NCBI GenBank assembly: GCA_934871445.1
Contig: CAKXBD010000067.1
Span: 1-10,939 of the forward strand
DNA from: an uncultured bacterium
GTDB taxonomy: Bacteria; Bacillota; Clostridia; Christensenellales; Borkfalkiaceae
Length of the DNA: 10,939 bases
Direction of reading: 5' to 3'
Of this stretch, positions 1 to 4,910 are shown piece after piece. The notes beneath the pieces are model-generated. The model made no database searches. It was not told the origin of the DNA and saw only the letters and a program-made list of their open reading frames with translations. Position 1 is the stretch's first letter; each line of letters begins with the position of its first letter. Position numbers and translations under genes: made by a program.

Positions 1-1274
1 CCGTTATACTTCTTTACCGTCTTTTCGACAATTTTATGCCCCAGCCCGTGATTGCTTCCGTCGCCCTTCCTGCTTCTGAGCAGCAACGCTTCGCCGCGCT
101 CGGTTTCGTTCATTTCCCCGAGAAAATTCCGGCAACAAACGATGAGATAATCCTGCTTTATCCCCATTTCAAAAAAGACGGGCCTTTGCGTGTTTTCCCC
201 ACGGACGCAGGCTTCCAGCGCATTGTCGATGATATTCGTCAGCAAGCTGCAAATATCGTTCGGCGCAAACGGCAGCTGCGGAGGCACGTTTACCTTACAA
301 TCCAAAACAATTCGATTTACCTTGCATTTCTGCATTTCCATATTCAAAATCGCACTGATTTCTTTATTCCCGCAATCGATATATGATAATTTATCCGATA
401 CCGTAACAGCAAGATTTTCAAAATATTCCTTCAATTTATCGTATTTACCGCTTTCGAGCAGAATACTCATCGTCGTAAGCTGATTTTTAATATCATGTCT
501 CAATTCCCGCATATCGGCAATCGCCTGCTCCGATAATTTCATCATGGAATTCGAGGCAATCAAAAACTCGTTTTCCTTTTGCAAAATGGTTTGCTGCATT
601 CGCTCGTTACATGCGCTTCTCCATAAAAAATAATTTTCCATTACAATGACGTAGCTCGCTACGAGCACCGCAACGTAAAACTTATCCTCCGTCGCGGGAG
701 CGCTGGGACCGACGCTTGCCGTATGAAAATAAATCAAAAATGCCGCGGCAAATACCGGAACTTCTATCATTCCGACAAAACTTAGCGAAATATCTTCGAA
801 CTGCTTAATCGAATATCTATACAGAAAAAATACGCACAATAATATCAAAAGATAACTCACCAAAGTCCACGGACTCATGTGGCCGGGAACGTGACCGCTC
901 GAAACAAGTTCCACGAACCTCGCACCCAGCTCGGTCACCGTGATGATCGTACAATATAAAACCGAAGACATGATCAGCCGCTGATACAAGCCGAATTTGC
1001 AGAAAAATATACAATAAACGGAAAGAACTAAAAGATGCGAAATAAAAAATCCGATTCCGTTTAACCCCGGCAAAACCTTTGCCCAAAGAATAAAAACGGT
1101 ATTCACCAATAATTCCGCAAGAAATAAAAGGATCGTCTTTCCGAAAAATATCGCCAAAGTTTTTCCGTCTCGCGCGGGAGGACTTAAAATAAAGGCTATG
1201 GAAAATGCCACTACTACAAATTGGACAACAAAGGTATAATTCGTTAAAAACTTTAACAACTCTTCTAAAAACAT
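1..1274 (-). CDS. GHKL-family (AgrC/ComD-type) sensor histidine kinase, 3' end outside window
   Basis: The frame runs without a stop from an ATG at 1274 to the window edge (424 codons seen), so the true C-terminus lies to the left. Residues 1-215 are hydrophobic, with about six membrane helices and no obvious extracellular sensor domain. A short linker helix (about 222-255) leads to the kinase core: phospho-acceptor motif RHDIKNQ with His260, N-box around N347-N351 (NIIDNALEAC), and G-box GDGSNHGLG at 404-412. This order is typical of HPK10-type kinases that sense peptides or membrane state and phosphorylate LytTR response regulators. The start is supported by a GGGGA ribosome binding site just upstream and a strong promoter 40 bp further. 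It is monocistronic at its 5' end. A partner regulator would be expected just beyond position 1 but cannot be seen. The family is certain; the ligand is unknown. Confidence 0.93.
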   Translation of the reverse strand, partial: MFLEELLKFLTNYTFVVQFVVVAFSIAFILSPPARDGKTLAIFFGKTILLFLAELLVNTVFILWAKVLPGLNGIGFFISHLLVLSVYCIFFCKFGLYQRLIMSSVLYCTIITVTELGARFVELVSSGHVPGHMSPWTLVSYLLILLCVFFLYRYSIKQFEDISLSFVGMIEVPVFAAAFLIYFHTASVGPSAPATEDKFYVAVLVASYVIVMENYFLWRSACNERMQQTILQKENEFLIASNSMMKLSEQAIADMRELRHDIKNQLTTMSILLESGKYDKLKEYFENLAVTVSDKLSYIDCGNKEISAILNMEMQKCKVNRIVLDCKVNVPPQLPFAPNDICSLLTNIIDNALEACVRGENTQRPVFFEMGIKQDYLIVCCRNFLGEMNETERGEALLLRSRKGDGSNHGLGHKIVEKTVKKYN

Positions 1275-1313
1275 TTTATCCCCTATCTTTGGCTTTTGTA
1301 TTTGATATGTTGT

Positions 1314-1342
1314 ATTATATCCTGATACGGGAAAAAAGTCAA
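1314..1342 (-). promoter_or_regulatory. sigma-A promoter of the GHKL kinase gene
   Basis: Read on the minus strand: -35 TTGACT (1342-1337), 17-bp spacer, -10 TATAAT (1319-1314), about 40 bp upstream of the ATG at 1274. Five of six -35 bases and all six -10 bases match the consensus. Confidence 0.85.
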
Positions 1343-1732
1343 GTCTTATCTTAAAATAAAAGCTCCGAAACTACGCGCCCCCTTTACGGATAGGTCTAAA
1401 AATATTCCTGCTCCAATACCGTTTCTTCAAATTCGCTCGCGACGAATCCATGGTCGCCACAATGGTATAGATTTTATAAATAGAACTATAATTTTATCTT
1501 CCAAATATCTTAAACCTAACAAAAACTGTATCTGTCTTTTATTGGTTATCAGATATTTTTGTATACTTTTTTGGTATTTTAACGCGTATATCCGGCCGTT
1601 TCATCTAACATATATGTATATTTTTTTCCTGTACTCTTAAAATACTCGTCACCTGTAACTTTATAAATTTTTCAAACTATCATTTACTTCTATCATTTAA
1701 TTATAATATAAGCATTAAAAAGAATACCTATC
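1343..1732. other. intergenic stretch without a convincing gene
   Basis: About 390 bp between the kinase promoter and the cut end of the DUF3737 gene. From 1600 to 1730 it is very AT-rich. On the minus strand near 1380-1480 there are two short overlapping open stretches, each under 35 codons. One could be a remnant gene end (a tail reading EFEETVLEQEYF), but it has no start, no ribosome binding site and no recognisable family. No hairpin terminator, tRNA or repeat was found here. It may be the scar left when the rest of the DUF3737 gene was lost. Confidence 0.5.
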
Positions 1733-2020
1733 TCATAACCTAATGCCGTCGATTGCGCTTTCGACGATTTGTCCGTTTTTCGCATACCATAACGGAGCGC
1801 GCGTTTTCTCATCCATAAAACTTTGCGTAAGCGCAAATGTTTCCGCGTGCCAAAGGGGATAGCGAAGAGAAAACGAACAACCTTTTACTTTTATATTTCT
1901 GCATTCTTTCAAAACGGATTCCCCGTCTTTAGGTCCGTCAAATATACAATTTATAATATCAGTATCTTTCAGATTATATAAGGCGCGTTCTTCGTCGTAA
2001 ACTCTGTTTTTTATTTCCAT
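1733..2020 (-). pseudogene. DUF3737 protein, truncated to its N-terminal third
   Basis: The 95 residues match the start of DUF3737 proteins (right-handed beta-helix type, function unknown), with hallmarks DEERALYNL, CIFDGPKDGES, LKEC and FSLRYPLWH. From memory the family is about 270-290 residues long. This copy stops at IDGIRL followed by TGA, just where the helix repeats should continue, and nothing downstream resembles the remainder. It overlaps the stop of the preceding small gene by one base (TAATG), a translational-coupling layout. It shares the minus-strand promoter at 2289-2317 and lies divergent to a LysR regulator, a neighbourhood I recall for DUF3737 genes in Clostridia. It is a fragment by deletion rather than by simple mutation, and probably not functional. 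Confidence 0.8.
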
Positions 2021-2262
2021 TATTCGATACCCTGTTCTGTCGCAGTCTTTTTCAATTTAACTATTAAATAATCCAAACAATCTATCCGCTTTTTACAAGT
2101 ATTCAGACCGTCGAGCAATTCTTGTCTGTGAGCGGCAAGCAGACGTATTTTCCCGCGAATGTCGCCCTTTCCGTCAAACTCGTTAAACTTGTCTATAACG
2201 TCCTGCTTACAGCCTGCATCTATTAAATTCTGAATAACCGCTTTCTTTTCCCGTTCCTCCAT
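2020..2262 (-). CDS. small charged helical protein upstream of DUF3737
   Basis: An 80-residue protein rich in Lys and Glu, almost entirely helical by appearance. Notable segments are NLIDAGCKQDVIDKF (residues 11-25) and a C-terminal HRQELLDGLN...CKKRIDCLDYLI part likely to form a coiled coil. Similar short proteins, unnamed as far as I recall, occur in LysR-linked clusters of Clostridia. I do not know a function. The ATG at 2262 is preceded by GGAGG with 8-nt spacing, and the gene has its own sigma-A promoter. Its stop overlaps the ATG of the DUF3737 fragment, so the two were one operon, presumably controlled by the divergent LysR protein. Confidence 0.8.
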   Translation of the reverse strand: MEEREKKAVIQNLIDAGCKQDVIDKFNEFDGKGDIRGKIRLLAAHRQELLDGLNTCKKRIDCLDYLIVKLKKTATEQGIE

Positions 2263-2288
2263 ACTTTCCGCCTCCGAGTTACATTTAT

Positions 2289-2317
2289 ATTTTATTCATA
2301 TTTAATATCAATGTCAA
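2289..2317 (-). promoter_or_regulatory. sigma-A promoter of the small-protein/DUF3737 operon
   Basis: Minus strand: -35 TTGACA (2317-2312), exact consensus; 17-bp spacer; -10 TAAAAT (2294-2289). The -10 ends 26 bp upstream of the ATG at 2262. Confidence 0.85.
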
Positions 2318-2321
2318 ATAC

Positions 2322-2336
2322 TTATATTTTATATAA
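2322..2336. promoter_or_regulatory. candidate LysR-type binding dyad
   Basis: A perfect inverted repeat, TTATAT-TTT-ATATAA, that contains the T-N11-A spacing typical of LysR-type operators. It lies between the -35 boxes of the two divergent promoters, where a LysR protein would be expected to bind. The sequence is AT-rich, so a chance dyad is possible. Confidence 0.45.
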
Positions 2337-2344
2337 ATCCATAA

Positions 2345-2373
2345 TTGATAATTATGAAAGAACATGCTATAAT
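2345..2373 (+). promoter_or_regulatory. sigma-A promoter of the LysR gene
   Basis: -35 TTGATA (2345-2350), 17-bp spacer, -10 TATAAT (2368-2373), 28 bp upstream of the LysR ATG at 2402. It is back to back with the minus promoter at 2289-2317. Confidence 0.85.
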
Positions 2374-2401
2374 TTTAATATAAAAATATCGGGAGCAAAT
2401 T

Positions 2402-3283
2402 ATGGAAATACGCGAATTAAAATATTTTTTAGCGGTTGCAAGGGAAGAAAACATCACCAAAGCCGCCGAATTTGTAAATACCACGCAGCCCAATCTTTCC
2501 CGGCAGATGCAAAAGCTCGAAGAAGAAATCGGTAAACCGCTCTTTATCCGAGGAAGCAGAAAAATATCTCTGACCGAAACGGGTAATCTGTTGCGTAAGC
2601 GAGCGGAAGAAATTATAGGACTTTACGAAAAAACCGAAGCCGAACTGACCGCACAGGACGACGATATAAAAGGAGATATTTATATCGGCGGCGGCGAGTC
2701 ATACGTTTTCAAATATATCGCGAGGGCGGCAAAACTTACACAAACCATGCACCCCGATATACGATTTCATATGTTCAGCGGCGATGCGGGCATTATTACC
2801 GAACGTCTCGACAACGGACTTTTGGACTTTGGAGTACTGATAGATTACGACGATATGTCAAAATACGACTATATCCGTCTGCCGCTCGCGGATACGTGGG
2901 GAATCCTCATGAAAAAAGACAGCCCGCTCGCCAAAAAAAATACGGTTACGGCAGATGACCTTAAATCGCTGCCGCTTATTTTTTCGCAGCAGGCACTTGC
3001 CAATAAACAACACATTGCAACGAATTGGCTGTTACAAAAAGATATTACGCCGAACATAGTTGCTACTTATAACCTTATATTTAATGCCTCGATTATGGTC
3101 GAGGAAGGCGTAGGCTACGCCGTAGGGCTTGATAAGATAATCAATACGGACGGCAATAACAATCTCTGTTTCCGTCCTCTTGCCCCACGAGTCGAATCGC
3201 ACCTTGATATTGCGTGGAAAAAATACACCGTATTTCCACGTGCCGCAGAAATTTTTATTGAACGATTGCGTAGCATTCTTTAA
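2402..3283 (+). CDS. LysR-family transcriptional regulator
   Basis: 293 residues, full length for the family. Residues 1-60 form the winged helix-turn-helix: MEIRELKYFLAVAREENITK, then AAEFVNTTQPNLSRQMQKLE as recognition region, then IGKPLFIRG and LTETG. Residues about 90-293 are the periplasmic-binding-like effector domain (DIYIGGGES, LDFGVLIDYDD, VEEGVGYAVGL). It acts in the cytoplasm as a tetrameric DNA-binding regulator. The inducer cannot be deduced. The start is set by a GGGAGC ribosome binding site 7 nt before the ATG. It is transcribed away from the small-protein/DUF3737 operon, the usual arrangement for a LysR regulator and its target, so that operon is its probable target. It ends in a strong hairpin terminator about 70 bp downstream. 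It looks intact, unlike its presumed target. Confidence 0.95.
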   Translation: MEIRELKYFLAVAREENITKAAEFVNTTQPNLSRQMQKLEEEIGKPLFIRGSRKISLTETGNLLRKRAEEIIGLYEKTEAELTAQDDDIKGDIYIGGGESYVFKYIARAAKLTQTMHPDIRFHMFSGDAGIITERLDNGLLDFGVLIDYDDMSKYDYIRLPLADTWGILMKKDSPLAKKNTVTADDLKSLPLIFSQQALANKQHIATNWLLQKDITPNIVATYNLIFNASIMVEEGVGYAVGLDKIINTDGNNNLCFRPLAPRVESHLDIAWKKYTVFPRAAEIFIERLRSIL

Positions 3284-3354
3284 CCTATAATTGTCTTTCG
3301 ATTAAGTTTGTGTCGGAAAAATCTCCATCAAGGGGGAAAATTATCACATCAAAT

Positions 3355-3390
3355 AAAAAGCGATTTACCTAAAAGGCAAATCGCTTTTTT
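3355..3390 (+). terminator. rho-independent terminator after the LysR gene
   Basis: A 12-bp outer stem (AAAAAGCGATTT with AAATCGCTTTTT), one A/C mismatch, two further C-G pairs, a 5-nt loop and a run of six T. It is nearly symmetrical, so it would also stop minus-strand transcription arriving from the right. Confidence 0.9.
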
Positions 3391-3520
3391 CGCTTGAAAG
3401 TACAATTTCTATTAAAATTTTTTCTGATTTTTATTCCCTATGGGAGTTACATTTTTACAAAGACTCTACCTAATGGCTACATAGTAATAATTTTTTGGTG
3501 CTTTTTCACCTATCCCTATA

Positions 3521-3539
3521 ACTACGCACCATTCGTAGT
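3521..3539. promoter_or_regulatory. degenerate operator-like palindrome with conserved flank
   Basis: ACTACGCACCATTCGTAGT has 6-bp arms (ACTACG/CGTAGT) around a 7-bp centre. The bases to its left, CACCTATCCCTAT, nearly repeat those left of the operator at 4376 (CACCTATCCTTAT). The site therefore looks like a diverged copy of the control region of the HTH gene pair. No open gene follows it on either strand. Confidence 0.45.
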
Positions 3540-3556
3540 CACAGATCAAAAAATAA

Positions 3557-3574
3557 TTTACGACCAACCGTAAA
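3557..3574. promoter_or_regulatory. 18-bp operator, copy 3 (opposite orientation)
   Basis: TTTACGACCAACCGTAAA, a 6-6-6 palindrome. Its reverse complement differs from the operator at 4376-4393 at a single base. It sits 3 bp before the -35 box of the plus-strand promoter at 3578-3606. Confidence 0.65.
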
Positions 3575-3577
3575 TAG

Positions 3578-3606
3578 TGGACAAAATTTAAACTAATTGT
3601 TATAAT
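3578..3606 (+). promoter_or_regulatory. orphan sigma-A promoter facing the split HTH gene
   Basis: -35 TGGACA (3578-3583), 17-bp spacer, -10 TATAAT (3601-3606). Transcription would run rightwards into the 3' end of the minus-strand HTH pseudogene, giving antisense RNA. An operator abuts the -35 box. No plus-strand gene follows, so the natural target may have been lost. Confidence 0.55.
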
Positions 3607-3764
3607 AAGAATAGTTCGTTTTAATCAATTAATGTCTTTTTGTCAAAGTAAGGTGAATCAAAAAAATCTTTTATACTTATGCCTAAGCCTGCACAAATTC
3701 CATATATAAACTTAATTTGAACCGAATCATTTCGGGCTTTTGCCATATCAATCAAAGTAGAATT

Positions 3765-4259
3765 AAGTTCAATATCCTTTCTACTTCTTCTGTTTTTCTT
3801 TGAGCAAGTTTTTCTATTTTCACGGCTTCCCGTCTCTGTTCTCAACAATAGGCTTTTACTTTATCCCTTATTTCCTTCGTCGTGGCTCCCAAACTAAACA
3901 AACGTATATTTTCTATTTCGTTCAGGATTTTTTCCGGCAAGGTTTTGCAAAGCTCTATTCGTCTGTTTATCCACTCATCAAAACACTTCTCCGCCGTTGC
4001 TTCTTCAAATTGTATTGGCTTCCTGCTCAATATTTGCGGCATATCCTCCAATAATCCGATCACTTCCCGAAACGAAACCTTTCCCGATAAATATTCTTTG
4101 ATTTTTCGTTTTTCTTCTTCATTGTCTTTATTTATTTCCTCTACCAATACTCGTTCCAGCTCAATATACTCCGTTTTCTTTTTCTCATATAGTCTATTTT
4201 CCGTCTTTTCTTTGATTTTCCGGACTTTCAGCCAGTTTATGATAAACGACCTTTCATAT
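3765..4259. other. ~495-bp foreign insert inside the HTH gene
   Basis: The limits are set by where homology to the neighbouring HTH protein stops and resumes (after GCT at 4260, before AAT at 3764), with perhaps a few bases of ambiguity. The segment has no transposase, no terminal inverted repeats that I can see and no clear target-site duplication (at most one or two bases). Nearly its whole length is one reading frame of another gene, interrupted by a single TGA. It looks like a captured gene fragment, or what remains of a larger insertion, rather than a complete mobile element. Confidence 0.7.
3766..4259 (-). pseudogene. internal fragment of a hypothetical (DUF4085-like) gene
   Basis: One minus-strand frame spans the insert. 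It encodes a charged helical protein running from a region near NWLKVRKIKEK, through SFREVIGLLEDMPQILSR, to EKILNEIENIRLFSLGATTKEIRDKVKAYC. It then meets TGA (3844-3842) and continues in the same frame with EQRREAVKIEKLAQRKTEEV up to the right junction. The TGA follows TGT and could come from CGA by one transition. The LP/EKIL...IRxFxLGxxTKEI pattern recalls DUF4085 proteins, which is a memory-based and tentative match. Translation from the GTG at 4267 is possible, giving 141 residues, but that codon lies in HTH-gene sequence and has no ribosome binding site. I consider the fragment non-functional. Confidence 0.6.
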
Positions 4260-4375
4260 AGCAACACCGGTCTTTAGACTAAGACCATGAATGGTTAAAC
4301 CTTCTTTTTGACACAGCTCTTTAACTCGCAAAGCTATAGCATCTTTTAATCTCATAATTTTAACACCTATCCTTA

Positions 4376-4393
4376 TTTACGGTTGTTCGTAAA
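4376..4393. promoter_or_regulatory. 18-bp operator, copy 1
   Basis: TTTACGGTTGTTCGTAAA, with 6-bp arms TTTACG/CGTAAA and a 6-bp centre. It lies between the two divergent HTH genes, just upstream of the GGATAG ribosome binding site of the minus-strand gene, a good position for self-repression by a small HTH dimer. Confidence 0.7.
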
Positions 4394-4422
4394 TTTAGTA
4401 TAGGTATTTTTTAAATTTTATG

Positions 4423-4440
4423 TTTGCGGTCATTCGTAAA
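4423..4440. promoter_or_regulatory. 18-bp operator, copy 2
   Basis: TTTGCGGTCATTCGTAAA, same orientation as copy 1 and 47 bp from it, with one arm base changed (A to G). It lies 28 bp upstream of the plus-strand HTH start codon. Two operators in one divergent control region fit mutual or self-regulation by the flanking HTH proteins. Confidence 0.65.
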
Positions 4441-4468
4441 CCATTCAAAAACAGCAATGGAGGGTAAA

Positions 4469-4729
4469 ATGAAATTAATTGAAGCAAATTCTATAAGAAT
4501 CAAGCAACTTTTGGACGAATATAACATGACTATTGATGATTTGGCGAGTAAAGGAAATATTCCTATAGCCACACTGAAAAATATACTATCTTGTTCTCTT
4601 GAATCTATTAGATTAAAAACGATTTTATCCATCTGCCGCGTTTTTAAAATAGAACTCGCAGAATATTATCGAAGCGATTTATTTGATATGGACAATTTAG
4701 ATGATTCCCCAAAAAACATTCATAAGTAA
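4469..4729 (+). CDS. small XRE/cro-type HTH transcriptional regulator
   Basis: 86 residues from the ATG at 4469, chosen because GGAGGG lies 4 nt upstream and the protein then matches the divergent paralogue from its first residue. An earlier in-frame ATG at 4424 has no ribosome binding site and lies inside operator copy 2. The HTH occupies about residues 7-62: IRIKQLLDEYNMTIDDLASK, then NIPIATLKNIL as turn and recognition helix, then KTILSICRVFKIELAEYY. A short acidic tail follows. It is probably a cytoplasmic DNA-binding dimer, with the palindromes at 4376, 4423 and 3557 as likely operators. It is intact while its paralogue at 3621-4355 is split. Targets beyond the local sites are unknown. 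Confidence 0.88.
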   Translation: MKLIEANSIRIKQLLDEYNMTIDDLASKGNIPIATLKNILSCSLESIRLKTILSICRVFKIELAEYYRSDLFDMDNLDDSPKNIHK

Positions 4730-4881
4730 ACCTTCTTTTCTGTTGTAATTTTTCCCTTGGGAAAGTTCACCTTCTCCTGCCACGGTGAAAGGTACCACCT
4801 GCCGTTATTAAGGCAGACTTTCCCCTTGTAAGTAATCTTCTTTTCAAAAATTTTTATAATTTTAAGAAGGAGGAGAACCAA
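4720..4881 (-). CDS. possible 53-residue ORF, unrecognised
   Basis: From a TTG at 4881, with purine-rich GGGGGGAGAA 1-2 nt upstream, to TGA at 4720. The body, including KGKVCLNNGRWYLSPWQEK and then NFPKGKITTEKKVYL, has a plausible protein composition, with lysine mostly AAG. I recognise no family. It overlaps the inverted repeats at 4759-4824 and part of a terminator hairpin, and it overlaps the 3' end of the plus-strand HTH gene by 10 bp. It could be the tail of a lost gene. Low confidence. Confidence 0.2.
   Translation of the reverse strand: MVLLLLKIIKIFEKKITYKGKVCLNNGRWYLSPWQEKVNFPKGKITTEKKVYL
4759..4824 (+). ncRNA. candidate structured RNA: three-way junction after the HTH gene
   Basis: Three inverted repeats fit together. 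The outer stem is GGGAAAGT (4759-4766) with ACTTTCCC (4817-4824). Hairpin A is TCACC (4767-4771) with GGTGA (4784-4788). Hairpin B is CTGCC (4799-4803) with GGCAG (4812-4816). Hairpin A starts at the base after the outer left arm, and hairpin B ends at the base before the outer right arm, so the helices could stack. CACC at 4796-4799 could compete for GGTG, suggesting an alternative fold. The element lies between an HTH gene and a bidirectional terminator. It matches no riboswitch class I know. The strand is uncertain. Confidence 0.4.
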
Positions 4882-4895
4882 TGTTCTCCCCCCTT
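4867..4895. terminator. bidirectional terminator between the HTH and Ig-repeat genes
   Basis: Stem AAGGAGGAGAAC / GTTCTCCCCCCTT with loop CAAT. On plus it is followed by TTTCTTTT, with one or two A/C mismatches. On minus the mismatches become G-U pairs, and the RNA continues TTCTTAAAATT. It lies 16 bp past the stop of the minus-strand Ig-repeat gene and 138 bp past the plus-strand HTH gene, so it can serve both converging units. Confidence 0.7.
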
Positions 4896-4910
4896 TCTTT
4901 TATCTGCGAC

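Larger units (their letters stand above)
3621..4355 (-). pseudogene. small XRE-like HTH regulator, split by a ~495-bp insert
   Basis: The 5' part (ATG at 4355 to 4260) encodes 32 residues, MRLKDAIALRVKELC to KTGVA, then meets a stop (ATA TGA) just inside the insert. The 3' part (3764-3621) encodes NSTLIDMAKARNDSVQ to the end, KKTLID. Joined at Ala32/Asn33 they give a 79-residue HTH protein. It aligns with residues 1-79 of the intact divergent neighbour (4469-4729) with no gap and, by my count, 23 identities, including TI..L..K, the STL/ATL turn, KxIxxIC and SxxFD. Such one-domain cro/C1-type proteins (about 70-90 residues) bind operators as dimers. The 5' part could still yield a 33-residue peptide without a complete DNA-binding domain. 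A minus-strand -10 (TATACT, 4402-4397) lies upstream of the operator at 4376-4393, which would allow autoregulation. Confidence 0.85.

Noticed and set aside
36..483. Plus-strand open frames of 116 and 97 residues
   Set aside because: They are antisense to the kinase core; the minus frame carries clear H-, N- and G-boxes and is continuous to the edge.
1431..1447. ATTCG...CGAAT inverted repeat
   Set aside because: Only 5-bp arms around a 7-bp centre; no gene or promoter placement that would support an operator.
1380..1480. Short minus-strand peptides (for example one ending EFEETVLEQEYF)
   Set aside because: Under 35 codons, no start or ribosome binding site, and no family; noted only as a possible gene-end remnant.
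3497..3510. GGTG-CTTTTT-CACC hairpin
   Set aside because: Only four pairs and no U-tract in a useful position, so it was not called a terminator.
3882..4277. 131-residue plus-strand frame across the insert, rich in Ser and Phe
   Set aside because: It mirrors the minus-strand Lys/Glu-rich frame, as usual for complements of charged helices; no start signal.
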